Shown one piece after another: positions 34,053 through 45,308 of a stretch of DNA of 64,000 nt (its first letter is position 1; every line of letters begins with the position of its first letter). A program made the position numbers and the translations under genes. This stretch comes from Pilasporangium apinafurcum (Eukaryota > Oomycota > Peronosporomycetes > Pythiales > Pythiaceae): the NCBI GenBank assembly GCA_001600495.1, contig BCKE01000004.1, positions 568,161 through 632,160 on the forward strand, read 5' to 3'. The notes beneath the pieces are model-generated. The model was given only the letters and a program-made list of their open reading frames with translations, did no database searches and had not been told where the DNA came from.

Positions 34053-35240
34053 ATGGGTTGCCAGCAATCCAAGAATGTCCAAGTGGTCATGCGTCCCAGC
34101 CAAGAAACTCGATTGCGCGTCAGCCTTAACCAGTTGTTGCTGCATTCTAGCAAGCAAGATCTCCAGGGTCAAAACCATACAGGTTCCTCCAGCTCACATC
34201 GCGACGTCTTCAGTATTTTTGCCGAACACGGTATGACTCTCGAACCAGTCGGTGCTGTGGAGTCCTCTAATTGCTCACCGTTCAGTCCTGCGGGTAGTGT
34301 GTTTTCAACTGCCACAACCGCGAGCGATACGGAACGGACACATATCCACGGTCCTGTGGACCAATACATTGCGCCACTAAATGTCAGTTACGGTGCGTAT
34401 TCGGACAAAGGCGTCCGCAAGCAAAATGAAGATCGGCAAGTATGCGCGGCGCAAGAGATTCACAATGGCGACATGGTCGCGTATTTCGGTATTTATGACG
34501 GCCATGGGGGCTCCCATGTAGCCGAGTATTTATGCGAGAATCTCCACGTCTCGCTCTTTGACAGATTGAATAGTAATAGTAGGAGCGATATGTCATCCTG
34601 TATCGAAAACACCTTTGCCGCAACGGATGAGCAAATCTTTACCAAACAGATCGAAAGTGGCTCAACCGCTATCTCAGTGCTGTTGCGCGGTTCGCGTGCG
34701 GTCATTGCATCTGTTGGCGATTCCCAAGCCGTATTATCCACACGCGGTCAGGCTATGGATTTATGCGACATACATACACCCCATATGCCAGAAGAACGCG
34801 AGCGTATCCTCGCAGCAAAAGGCAATATCACAAAGGGGCGCATTTATGGTCTCCTGGGAGTCTCACGCGCGTTTGGTGATAATGACTTCAAGACTGGGAA
34901 AGGCGAGTTCAAGAGCAAATTCAATGGTGATCTCGTAATTGCGACACCCCATATCGTCGAGCGGGAAATCTCGGCGGAAGATGAGTTCATCGTACTTGGC
35001 TGTGATGGGTTATTTGACGTCATGGCTCCACAGGATGTCGTGAATTTCGTGCGCAAAAAACTAGCACTACATGGCGAAGTGCAACATGCCTGTGAAGAAT
35101 TGGTCTCGTATGCAATTAGCATTGGCTCGACGGATAATGTGAGCGCCATTATTGTCTGCTTCAATCCGGACGACCCGACCACGGCAATACCAGACCAGAA
35201 CAACCGTAACGAAGAGGATGCACAACCTGCTGAGCTCTGA
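34053..35240 (+). CDS. PP2C-family Ser/Thr phosphatase, predicted N-myristoylated
   Basis: The ATG at 34053 gives 395 residues in one exon. It is chosen over an upstream GTG because it yields MGCQQSKN, a strong N-myristoylation/palmitoylation signal (Gly2, Cys3). About 100 low-complexity residues precede the PP2C core. Catalytic motifs appear in order: KQNEDRQ, YFGIYDGHGGSHVAEYL, VIASVGDSQAVL, GLLGVSRAFGDNDFK, VLGCDGLFDVM and GSTDNVSAIIV. These supply the aspartates that hold the two Mn/Mg ions. It dephosphorylates Ser/Thr on unknown substrates, probably at the plasma membrane or endomembranes given the lipid signal. In the motif-8 region a Lys/Phe-rich loop (KTGKGEFKSKFNG) is slightly enlarged. 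Confidence 0.92.
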   Translation: MGCQQSKNVQVVMRPSQETRLRVSLNQLLLHSSKQDLQGQNHTGSSSSHRDVFSIFAEHGMTLEPVGAVESSNCSPFSPAGSVFSTATTASDTERTHIHGPVDQYIAPLNVSYGAYSDKGVRKQNEDRQVCAAQEIHNGDMVAYFGIYDGHGGSHVAEYLCENLHVSLFDRLNSNSRSDMSSCIENTFAATDEQIFTKQIESGSTAISVLLRGSRAVIASVGDSQAVLSTRGQAMDLCDIHTPHMPEERERILAAKGNITKGRIYGLLGVSRAFGDNDFKTGKGEFKSKFNGDLVIATPHIVEREISAEDEFIVLGCDGLFDVMAPQDVVNFVRKKLALHGEVQHACEELVSYAISIGSTDNVSAIIVCFNPDDPTTAIPDQNNRNEEDAQPAEL

Positions 35241-35636
35241 AGGATCATACTGTCTGATGACTCGGCCCAACCATTAGCCTTATCTCCAAGAAAACTTGTA
35301 CCATATTTTAATCCATCGACCACTTACGTCATGATTTGAAGAAAGCACCAAGTCAATTTATATATCAAGAAAAATAATCGAAGCCAAGAAAATATGCCAC
35401 AAAATTGAAGCATCCTGGGAATTAGAGACACCATGATACATGTACAATATACTTTTCATAGACAGTAAACGGAAAAAGGAATAAGGATCCATGAACTCCT
35501 CCTGAGAACAGGAAAGAAAATCAACCGAAATTTGAACAGAGCAACATACAAAATGAATACAACTATTTACTGCGTGACTCGTGACTTGGTCGAACGCCTA
35601 GCATCAATATCGTCTATCTAGAATTCCTCCAAAGGT
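35241..35636. other. Intergenic 3' flanks
   Basis: Converging 3' ends of the PP2C (plus) and pseudouridine synthase (minus) genes; AT-rich, no gene seen. Confidence 0.6.
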
Positions 35637-37556
35637 TTATGGTGCATCACCACTATTCTCTTCTTCTTGATTGACTAAACTTTCAACTTGCGCAGTTCCA
35701 TATTCCAGGCGTTGACGCTTGTGTTGTTGCTTACGTTTCACTTTTTGTTTCTTTTCATCAACAGAGTGGCCTGTGTCACGTGTGAATAGTGGAATGACTT
35801 TTCGTCGACTCGCCAATGGCAGCAATGGCCACACATCTCGCCACTCGGCGGTTCCATGCAAGTTGCGCTCCGTCAGCAATTGTTCCAATTTTGGTGCGTA
35901 ATGGTCCAATTCCTCAATCACGCGTTGTGAATCGACTGGAAAACTCTCAAGCATATCCAAATGACTACGTAGCATTGCCGTTTTGATCGCCTGCTGCTCC
36001 CATGCGGTTGATAATTGGTGGTGAACTTGATACAATGCCAATGGCGAATAGCTACATACGAAAAAACATCAATAAAATGAGTGGTTGACGGTTGGTATCT
36101 ATAGGGATTAGAATGGAATGGAGTTACTCGAAGGAAATGTTCTTAAAAAGGCAATCGTGTAGCACAAGTGGGAGGTCTGATGCCATCTCGTACTGTGGCT
36201 TGCGTGGAGTTTGATCAATATCGAGCAGCTTCTTGATAATATCAGGTTCCTCACGTCCTGAACCGATCATGAAGAGAATCTGCACCATACAGCGCACTTG
36301 GTGCCACAAAAAAGCCCGGCCAAGGATCTACACAAATCCAAAATCACGCCAATATTGTATAAAACTACCTCTTAATATGCTTTTGGATGTGTGACTCACC
36401 TCAAAGCGATACATTTGATGAGCAGAGGCCTTTGCCTGTTGCCCATCGCACGCGACGATCTCAAACGATTGAATCGCGCGCTCGTATGTGTGGCAATTCG
36501 GATCAATCCGACAGAAATTCCGAAAATCATGTTTACCGATCAAATCTTTCGCTGCTTGCCGCATTTTCTCAATATCCAAGTCTTTCTTCATAAAGAAATA
36601 CCGATACAGCCGCGCCTGGCAATCGAATCGCGCGCTAAAATCTGGTGTGGGTGATGGCACGACGCTGTAGACGCGGATGGCTTCGGGCAACGCACGGTTG
36701 ATGTGTGTCGGATAATCGACTTCTGTGATCGTTTTGATCTGTCCAGACGCCAGTTTGATGCGAAATTTGGCGCCAGCGCGCACATCATCGATGCATTGAA
36801 CGTCTAACAGCTCTGCGTCCACCGGCAAATTCGAACGGACAGTGACGCCGATGACTTGGCCGAACGCACTCACACCTTTGTCAGTGCGTCCACAGCGACT
36901 GTAGCCACAATTTTCAATATCGTCAATCAGTTTCGTGCGGATCAGTGCATCAAAGAGGTACCGCTCCACGGTTTCCTGAGGAAAACACCAAATGATAAGT
37001 GTTGAGTATGCCATAATTGCATGCACATATACATACACATGTCATTACGCACCTCCATGTGGTCTTGCCGCGCAAAACCCGCGTAATTTTCGCCAGAATA
37101 GAGAAATTTTACAGTAATACGGCGTGATTGGTAGTTGCGCATGTTAAATTCACGACCGCTTTGTTGCTTGCCATTCTTCTTTTTCTTCTGCTTCTTGGTG
37201 AGCTGTTGGTCTGATTTGCTGCTGGTATTGCTATCATTAACTGCACTAATCGTTGGTGTATCTGGTGAACTCATGATTTTTGCAATGGCATTGTTGACCA
37301 CTTCTACACATCATCCAAAAGAATAAGCATGTGAGTGAGCGCACCAATCTGCATTGGATTTGTGCCGAAATGCAATGGCTGAAAATTAGCTCTTACTTGG
37401 TCCAACGGACGTTTTGAGCTCATGTAGAATCGCAAGTAATTTGGATGCATCGACACTCGAAGCACTGAGCGTCTGGATATCCGTTACAGATACTGCAGAC
37501 GCAGTAGGTGTAGTAGCGACCACTGCATTCGTGTGCTGCTCTTCTTCCGTTGTCAT
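35637..37556 (-). CDS. PUS3: tRNA pseudouridine synthase of the TruA/PUS3 family
   Basis: Five minus-strand exons: 37556..37397, 37303..37053, 36975..36400, 36327..36128 and 36051..35637; 533 residues, all junctions in frame. After ~75 low-complexity residues and a Lys-rich stretch, the TruA fold starts with ITVKFLYSGENYAGFARQDH. The catalytic motif is CGYSRCGRTDKGVSAFGQV, whose Asp attacks the target uridine. Further motifs are FSARFDCQARLYRYFFM, DFRNFCRIDP and GRAFLWHQVRCMVQIL. PUS3/Deg1 modifies positions 38/39 in the tRNA anticodon arm; the C-rich RCGRTDKG context and the C-terminal extension favour PUS3 over PUS1. The basic C-terminus (KKQKVKRKQQHKRQR) could aid RNA binding or nuclear entry. 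Confidence 0.88.
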
Positions 37557-37714
37557 TCTCTTATCGAAAAGCTGCTCGTCAAGAAATGCTGGTGCTCAAA
37601 CCAGTCGAAAATCCTCCCATACTGCATAACTATTGATAATCCTGTAATAATGAATAGTCTGTTGCACGGGTATTATTGTATTATGGAGGTAAAGAGCGAG
37701 AAATGGGTTCATTT

Positions 37715-39181
37715 TTAATTATTTTGGTTTCCAGCACGTAGACTTGCTTCCAACCACGTATTTGGATGCAAAACTACCGCGTTATCATTGTTTTTCGTCT
37801 CATCATATATATTTTCTTGCCGTTGACGTTGAGCAACAGCAGCCGCTTCTTGCACAACTGCATAGGGAACACGGTGGGTAGCATCAAAGAACTGCCGACA
37901 TGCAGCTTGTGGCTCGCCGCTACTTGCTGCGCGATGCGCGATACGCGACGCTACTGTTACCGATAATCCATTTTGACGAAACTCTGCTTGCAGTGAAGCT
38001 TGATCCCAATGCTTGAATGGACAACCATGGTACTGTCCATGACGTGGCGGAGCTCTGTTGATGATCTGTACACAATCAAACGGAGTATAATCCTTACGAG
38101 CACCTTCCAACCCATAGCTATGCCGGATATGGTACGCGTATTCACGATCAAACTCGGCAGCAGGGATCATCTGAACAAATTCGCTTCGAAAGAACTGGAT
38201 GCTGTCATGCACGGAAAAACCTATGCCTTTCAGGAACATGCGATATTGAAGTCGCCCGCCGTATTTTAAGTGATGGTTCTCACGCAATTTGCGATGCAAA
38301 TGCCTCATACATAATGGGAAATGCGTTACGGCGATGCGATCAGTATCTTCCACGGAAATTTGCATTTGGTCCATTTGTCTCGTATTGATATTGACGTGGG
38401 CTTGCTTCTGGTATTCGCGAACAAATTCATCCAATATGGGTTGCAAACGATTGAGGTCTGACGTCTTCGCTAGAAGTGCACGTTGGAAAGTCACCAAGTG
38501 CTGTACAATGATCCGTCTGAAGTGATAGGCTGCCACGTGCATCATATCACGAGTGTCAATAATACAAAACCCGTTCTTTAGCAGCACCCGTCGATGTTTG
38601 ACTAGGTTTGCTATGTGCTCGAAAGGTACACGATAGAAGCAGTTGCGATCGATACCATCACGTTTCCACTCTAGCCATTGCTGTTGCAGAAAGGAGAAGC
38701 CATTTCGATCATTGATTGCAATGGATTCATATTGAATTCCTTCGCGTGCTAATAGATCAACTGCGGCGTTGGGAGGCAGTATCGATAATCGTAATATGAA
38801 CAGCTGTAGTTCTGCATTCACAAGCCACTCCCAGTGGTCCCTGTACCTGTTGAACCCAACACGACAAGTGTTAGACAAATTACATGACTTATTCACGTAT
38901 ACTACAATAATAATATCGCAGACATACTTACAAAAGGCAAGACGCAATGCATAGTGCGACAATATGTCCAGCGATGGATCTTGAGCCAACTGCTGGAACT
39001 CTTGTGTCTCTCCCATCAAGCCTTCCCATCGTCGGCGTTGAAAATCGATTCCATTGTTACTACGATTGTCTGAGCCAACAACCTTCCCCAGTAGCTTCAA
39101 ACGTACATGGCCGATGGTTTCAAATTCTTCCAGTTGTACAGCCTGTTGCGGCGGAGATGAATAGAATGAGAGCATATCCAT
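37715..39181 (-). CDS. PRIM2: DNA primase large subunit (PRIM2/PriL)
   Basis: Two exons, 39181..38928 and 38846..37715, give 461 residues, near the usual ~500. The start MDMLSFYSSPPQQAV aligns with the conserved N-terminal 'FY..PP' motif of PRIM2; an upstream in-frame stop rules out a longer protein. The splice gives LRLAFCKYRDHWEWLV, matching the family's 'LRLAYC...W' segment. The C-terminal Fe-S domain has its four expected cysteines in FPLCMRHLH, FDCVQII, HGCPFKHWD and ACRQFF, with the HSYGLEGARKDYTPFDC motif. PRIM2 partners PRIM1 and polymerase alpha to make RNA primers at origins and on the lagging strand. The 81-nt intron is a multiple of three and has no stop, so an unspliced transcript would still be readable. 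Confidence 0.92.
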   Translation of the reverse strand: MDMLSFYSSPPQQAVQLEEFETIGHVRLKLLGKVVGSDNRSNNGIDFQRRRWEGLMGETQEFQQLAQDPSLDILSHYALRLAFCKYVCDIIIVVYVNKSCNLSNTCRVGFNRYRDHWEWLVNAELQLFILRLSILPPNAAVDLLAREGIQYESIAINDRNGFSFLQQQWLEWKRDGIDRNCFYRVPFEHIANLVKHRRVLLKNGFCIIDTRDMMHVAAYHFRRIIVQHLVTFQRALLAKTSDLNRLQPILDEFVREYQKQAHVNINTRQMDQMQISVEDTDRIAVTHFPLCMRHLHRKLRENHHLKYGGRLQYRMFLKGIGFSVHDSIQFFRSEFVQMIPAAEFDREYAYHIRHSYGLEGARKDYTPFDCVQIINRAPPRHGQYHGCPFKHWDQASLQAEFRQNGLSVTVASRIAHRAASSGEPQAACRQFFDATHRVPYAVVQEAAAVAQRQRQENIYDETKNNDNAVVLHPNTWLEASLRAGNQNN

Positions 39182-39658
39182 CACCAGCTCTGCTTCCTTC
39201 GGGTCGACCAATTCTATGTTCCAGCAAGGTTCATTCCCGCCAAAATTTTATTTTGGGTATTTTGGCTTTTGTCCATTTCCTATTTTGGGTATATTGAAGG
39301 TTGCTGTTATTCCGTCGAATGCTTACCGCCCGTGGACCACCAAGACCGGAGAATAAAAACGCACAATTAACCCTAATGATCATATATAAAAGGTTATTTG
39401 TTTATGAGTTAAAATGGAAGCTTATAATAGATTTTGTATAACTATTTTATACATATAATAAAAATAAAAAGGTTTTATTTTGTCCAATCACAGACAAGGT
39501 TACACTTGGATGTCATTCCCAAGAGTTATGGGATGACCAAGCACAACCAGAGCGAACGAACTGGAAAAAAAAGAGGAAGAGGTGACAATGCATGCATTCA
39601 CCACGGTCATTCACACATTCACCATCCACCAGACACATCCATACGAACACAACCAATA
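39182..39658. other. Divergent promoter region
   Basis: Lies between the PRIM2 (minus) and oxygenase (plus) starts. It is AT-rich, with long A/T runs around 39360-39480. A minus-strand ATG near 39218 is out of frame with PRIM2 and meets a stop at once. Confidence 0.5.
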
Positions 39659-40961
39659 ATGATTGATATCCCCGTCGTTGATCTGCAACACTACAAGGCC
39701 ACCGGCGACGTCACCGAATGCAAGAAAGCGGCTGAGTCGCTACACAAGTATGGCGTCGTCTGCCTGCGTGATGAGGTACTTCTTGCATATTCGTAGCTTT
39801 CTGCCACAAGTAGCTAGATAGGCAGTGTTTACTAATAGAGTTGCTGTTTTTATATCTGAGATAGCGTGCACGCAATGAAGACAACGATACGTTCTTGAGC
39901 ATGATGGAGCGCTACTTCGAATCGACCGATTTCGTTGAAGACGCACGACCCCAGATGCATTATCAAGTGGGTGTAACGCCGGAATTGAAAGAGCGTGCAC
40001 GCAACCATTGTGCACGTGCGGCGGATTTGGATCCGCGACATGCACCAGTGACATTGTGTCCACCTGAGGCTGATAAGAAGAGTCGCTTCTTTTGGCGCAT
40101 TGGCGAGCGACCAGCGAACACTAAATTTGCTGAGTTGAATGCGGAACCGGTCGTGCCCAAGAATTTCCCCGAGTGGGAAAGTGTGATGAACATGTGGGGC
40201 GGCAAGATGATGGCTGCGATTACGGATTTGGTCGAGATGGCTGCGATTGGTCTGGATTTGGAGAAGGATGCATTGACCAAGCGCATCCAGAACGGACCAC
40301 ATTTACTGGCACCTACGGGTAGCAATTTCAATGTGTTTAACAAGCTGAACGACGTTCTCGCTGGCTACCATTATGGTAAGATTTGTTTGATTTATTTACT
40401 AGTAAATGAAGACAGAAGATCGTTGGGTTTGTGCTAACATTCGCATCTTTGCTTTGTAACTATAGACTTGAATCTGTTGACCATTCACGGCAAGTCGCGG
40501 TTCCCTGGACTGTTCATCTGGTTGCGCGATGGTACGCGCACAGCCGTCAGGATTCCAGATGGATGCCTACTTGTCCAGGTATATGATTATTTATTCAGCA
40601 TGTTATAGGCATGCATGCATTATATGTGCTCACGACTATGTTTTGGTTTGGGAATGTGTAGGCTGGGAAGCAAATGGAATACCTTACGGGTGGATACATC
40701 CAGGCAGGTTTCCACGAAGTGATCGTTTCGGAAGCGACGATCGACACGATTGCGAAGCGAAAAGCGGCGGGTGAAAGCCTCTGGCGTGTCTCCTCCACGC
40801 TCTTCTCGCACACAGCGTCGGATGTGGCGTTGGAACCACTAGGTCATTTTGCTACGGCTGAGGCGAAGGCCAAGTACCCATCAACTCTTGCAGGGGATCA
40901 AGTGCTGCAGGAACTCTCGCACATTGAGTTAGGTACGGGCTTCACACTACATCGTGACTAG
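39659..40961 (+). CDS. 2-oxoglutarate/Fe(II)-dependent dioxygenase, isopenicillin-N-synthase-like
   Basis: Exons 39659..39775, 39865..40375, 40466..40578 and 40662..40961 give 346 residues. The start IDIPVVDLQHY is the N-terminal strand typical of the IPNS/DIOXN superfamily. The Fe(II) triad can be placed: His and Asp in GYHYDLNLLTIHG (the Asp codon is made by a splice) and the distal His in QAGFHEVIV. The 2-oxoglutarate-binding Arg lies in ESLWRVSS. These enzymes hydroxylate, desaturate or oxidise small molecules; the substrate cannot be inferred. Similar proteins are common in oomycetes and fungi. No signal peptide is seen, so it is probably cytosolic. Confidence 0.87.
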
Positions 40962-41659
40962 AGATGAGGACAGATGTGAATATAAAACGATTCGACTGTG
41001 ATGAACTGCCTGCCAACCCAACACATAACTAGTGAATTAAAATCGAACAGCATGTTCAAACAAAATGTAAAGCCTTTTAGCCCATAGATAATCATGCGAT
41101 ACATTATCTCTGGCATCATTTGTTGCTTTTATTCTTAGAATTTCAATTGCTGGCATGGAATTAATGCTCTACTGCTTACCAGATTGTATGTTTCAAAAAA
41201 AGTGTACATAGCATTTGAACCATACTGACCCCCAAAGTAAACCATTCCTTCGCGAACTCGCAACTCTACTAAGCTACAGAAGCCATACTTTAATAATTCC
41301 GCCCAAGAATTGAATACCCACGTCGATGTGCAAGGCATGTGGTTTTGTCAATAAATTCATTTTACTTGAGCTCATGAGAAAACGTCCTCCCAAAAACTGA
41401 AGGTTTTCTTGCTATTACAATTGAAATTGCATTTGCTTTCGATTTTCAACCAATTATAGAAGCTATAAGAGGGAATATCACAATACTAATCTAAAAATTG
41501 TCCAATCACAATACCAGATTAAATGTTGTGTGACACATGAAAAATATTTATCCATCCAAACTTCCATGCGTGTCATCGTCACAAAATCAAGGTAGTCACT
41601 ACAACGAGATGCTCACTTGAAGTTTCGTGTGTGGAGGGAAACTAAACCAGAAAACGAAG
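40962..41659. other. Intergenic region
   Basis: 3' flank of the oxygenase and 5' flank of sideroflexin. AT-rich; no gene or repeat recognised. Confidence 0.55.
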
Positions 41660-43434
41660 ATGACAAACGTGCCGCCCTTCACCATCGGTGCGTTCCTCCC
41701 GTTGGCGCTTTCTCTCCTCACTCGCTCGTATCATACGGGTTTGTGGGAGGAATAACTCAATCCTTCTCTTTCTTTTTTGTAGACACGCCTCGTTACGACC
41801 AGTCGACCTATTACGGCCGCTGGCGGCAATTCGCGGAACTCGTCTCACCCAAGTGCGCTGAAACAACCACGACGTCTTTCGTAGTGCTTGATACAGGACA
41901 TTTAACAAAGCTCTGGATGGTTTTGTGGGGAATAGGTGGCTCTTCGTCACGGAGAAGGAGATCAAGGATGCTGCTGATACACTCGCAGCGTTCCGCGAGG
42001 GCAGACTCGCGAATGGTGCCAAGAGTGACGCCGAACTCTGGCATGCACGGCAAGGTAATTAGCACTTATGATGATTCTTCCCAGCAAGTTACTACTCTAA
42101 CGTATGAGCAATGGATCATTTATGGAGTATAGTGTATGAGTCGGCAGTGCATCCACAAACAAGAGAAACTGTGCCGGTCGCGTTCCGGCTGGCAGCGTTT
42201 GTACCTGTGAACATCCCCATCTGCGCGGGATTGATCTTCGCCCCACCAACGGTAAGGCAAACGATAAAGCGCAGGTGATGTGAGTTTTGGTTTTGGAGTA
42301 TAATTGAGTCACCTTTAGCTGTATATTTGGCGGTAAGTAGCTGGCGAATACGATCTTCTTCCAGTGGGTGAATCAAAGCTACAACGCTGGTTTCAACTAC
42401 GCCAACCGGAACGCCAGCAGTGAACAAGACAACTCGACCATCCTTAGTACGTACATCACGTAGCCGTAGCAGTATGAGACAGCTATTATGTTATCTTGGA
42501 CTAATCCCAGCTCGTTTTTTGTTTGATGCATAGAATCATACTTGACGGCGACGTTCGTGTCCTGTGCGACGGCCGTCGGACTCGGCCGTGTAGTGGAAAA
42601 CGCTAAATCACTCTCCCCCGGCACAAAAACGCTCATGCGAAAGGTAGGCATGCTAATTTATGCTCGATATTCTGGTGTAATGCTTATGGACTGAAAGCAC
42701 TCAGAATTGGCCTTGATAACTTTTGTTGCTGGTCTGTAGATGGTTCCCTTCATTGCTGTGGCGAGTGCCGGTGTGTTTAATGCCGTGTCAATGCGATTCA
42801 ATGAACTACAGTACGTCTCCCACTTTTGTTGAACTAGTTTATACTTTTTCATCGTTTGAACTCAACATGACAAACACATACCTGCTGATATAGAGAAGGG
42901 ATTGACATCATCGACGACGATGGCGAAGTGCGTGGACGATCGGTGGCAGCAGGTCGACAGTCACTTATGCAAGTCGCACTCACTCGTATCGCTCTTCCCA
43001 TCCCATGTATGATGTGTTATCTGGTCATTTGTAATAACACTCGACACATGAAATCACTCATTCTTCTCTTCTTGTTCTTTGTAGGCCTCCTACTGCCTCC
43101 TTACTTGAGTGAAGCGGTGAAGAAAGTCGGATTGATGCCCAAGGCTCACGGCCCGCGATTGGCGACCGAACTAGGTACATTTTCGTTGTTTTGCTTAATG
43201 GATGAAAAATTTGATGCTGATGACCATGTGCATCTCCTTACTTTTGTGTATCTGTCTATCGGGTTGTCTGTAGTGTTGCTGACGCTATGTCTCTGGGGTG
43301 CTCTGCCTGGTGCAGTCGCACTCTTCCCACAACAAGGCACGATTTCCGCCGATGATGTTGAAGAAGAATTCCGTCTTCTGCACACCAAATACGGCCACCC
43401 GATTCGCCAATTCTCCTACAATAAAGGCATCTAA
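41660..43434 (+). CDS. Sideroflexin (mitochondrial serine transporter family)
   Basis: Eleven exons: 41660..41687, 41783..41852, 41936..42054, 42133..42251, 42309..42332, 42365..42446, 42534..42643, 42740..42810, 42894..43006, 43085..43174 and 43274..43434. All keep frame and give 328 residues, the standard sideroflexin length. Family signatures in order are TPRYDQSTYYGRWRQFAEL, HARQVYESAVHPQTRETV, FVPVNIPICAGLIF, WVNQSYNAGFNYANRN, ATAVGLGRVVEN and a C-terminal LWGALPGAVALFPQQG. Sideroflexins carry serine across the inner mitochondrial membrane for one-carbon metabolism and have about five membrane helices. Exon 5 is only 24 nt and the following intron only 32 nt; these two are the least certain junctions, although they restore the family sequence exactly. 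Confidence 0.9.
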
Positions 43435-43768
43435 GTTCAAAAAACCTGGTGAGTATGTGCATGAATGTGGAGGTGTGTAAACGAAAGACCCAACCTAGTC
43501 AAATCAGTGTTTATACAATGTAGTTTTTTCAATTTCAGTCTTGGGATCAATCGTCCTCACTTTTCTTGCATATGTTTCTACGCTGGCCACTCCTGCTGAT
43601 GAAAATAAAAAAACTGGAGTGCATTCGTGATGCCTTTGGGATCTGCTTATCATGCCATGAAACCAAAAAAGCAAGCCCAACACGATTTTGATTGAGGAGG
43701 GGAAGATGCCTAATAGTTACCTTTATTAACTTAATCGAACAAGTTCACTAAACACAGCACATCAGAAA
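43435..43768. other. Intergenic region
   Basis: 3' flank of sideroflexin, then a short promoter for the next plus-strand gene. A possible 3'-UTR intron signal (GTGAGTATGTG near 43448) is present. No gene. Confidence 0.45.
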
Positions 43769-45032
43769 ATGGAGGCATGTCTGCAGGAGGTGAATTTCTG
43801 TGAAAGCGGCGCGTTCCTGCCCATTGTAGAGCCATCGGTCGCTATAAATCATAATCATCAGCCGTCCACTACTACACATCCTACATCTGCACTCACACAG
43901 CAAGCCACACAGGAAAAAGAAGAAGCAGAAGAAAATCGGCTAGCAACTGCAGATGATGACGATGATGTGAGCAACTCTGCTCACCAGCCGAGCTGGCAGA
44001 CAACACCAATACTCACGAACACTTGGCAGCCTCTACTCTCGGCCTTTGCGCCGTCGTCTTCATCGACAATAGTAGAGACAGCAAATACAGTTCCAAATCA
44101 TTCGTCGTCGTTTGAGAACTTGCTCTCTATCCCTCCAGGCTTTGTAGTCACACACACCAAAAACCGGTCGGAGGCGACACTGCTATATGATGTGGTGTGC
44201 CTAGCGATGGAGCTAGATGTGCTACTGGAGAGCATCACGGAGCAGCTTCAGGACCGTGATAAGCTCACGAAGCTCATCCGCACGGCAACGCAGTCGCTCA
44301 AGGAGCAATCACTCGCGACAACAGAACTGGTGCTACTGCGTAAGACGCTAGACAAACGATCTTCAGTAGCGTTGTGATTAAGCACATCATATTGTCACGC
44401 TTGCTTTTCTTTTTTGATGTAGAGCAGAGCATTGGCTCGAATCAACAAAATGTGGTGATGTTGTTGAAACGTTTCCATATGTGCCTCCAGCAGCTCTACG
44501 ACCTGAGGGTACGTGTGTGCGTGTGTACAGAGAGGTTGACATACATGGAGAATGGAATTTGTGGATAGTGATCTGCGTGTTTATGTATGTTGATAGTATC
44601 CATTGGCGCAGCATATTGAAAACAACTCGGTGGTAATGGCTGAACTCCACGAGTTGGGGCATCTAGAATTAGCCAAGACTCGTCAGGAGCTGTATGTACT
44701 CATCTGCTTCGTGACACCTAACAGAGCTGGAGAGAACTGACGCTTATGTGTGTATATATGACTGGAATGCGTGTTTCCACATAAGACTCCAGGCAGAAAC
44801 ACTCCTGCTTGAACGGCTTCATGGGTTGCATGACAGCAACGACTCCATCTCGTTAGTAGCGAGTATGCCGATCGTACCTCCATCCACCCAGGGGCGATAC
44901 AGCAGCAATGTGTGCTGGCCGGTTGGCTCCAATTCGGATGAAAGGCATGAAATTTGCCATGTTTTTCTCTTCATTCATCCATTGCTTGGGCACGTAGAAA
45001 CTGAGTATTTCTTTTGCTTTGAGTTTTTGTAG
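43769..45032 (+). CDS. Coiled-coil protein, unknown family
   Basis: Exons 43769..44339, 44423..44508, 44597..44691 and 44786..45032 give 332 residues. The first ~130 residues are low complexity (His, Thr, Ser, Gln) with a Glu-rich run and an Asp run. From ~145 on the protein is helical: LLYDVVCLAMELDVLLESIT, LKEQSLATTELVLLQQSIG, LLKRFHMCLQQLYDLR, ELHELGHLELAKTRQELLQ. The pattern of a disordered N-terminus and a coiled-coil C-terminus recalls nucleoporin coiled-coil subunits, but FG repeats are lacking and I make no assignment. The last exon is uncertain: a good acceptor near 45030 could add a different short end. It converges on the minus-strand coiled-coil gene. Confidence 0.65.
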
Positions 45033-45308
45033 TAAGCGTTCAACCATGGATGATGTGCGACTGAGTTCGTTGTCGGGGTCCATAGCGTCGACGCTTCTGT
45101 CTGCGTCACCTCCCAACGACCAGTAGATTTCGTAAACGGGGGATTTGATGCGCACAACTACCGAGACGTGTTTAAAAATCGGAGAAGGACAACAGGAAGA
45201 CGGTGCGCAATCTCTATAGTCAGCTAGTATTTAGTGTATCTGCTCACGTTGCAACATATTTGACTGGCTTAATTGATCTTTTACGCCAATAATCTTGTTA
45301 ATTCCGCC

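Noticed and set aside
44853-45155. 100-codon minus-strand frame starting MRIKSPVYEIYWSLGG
   Set aside because: Looks protein-like but overlaps the last exon of the plus-strand coiled-coil gene, whose frame is linked by three good splices. The neighbouring minus gene already ends at 45309. Kept open as a remote possibility.
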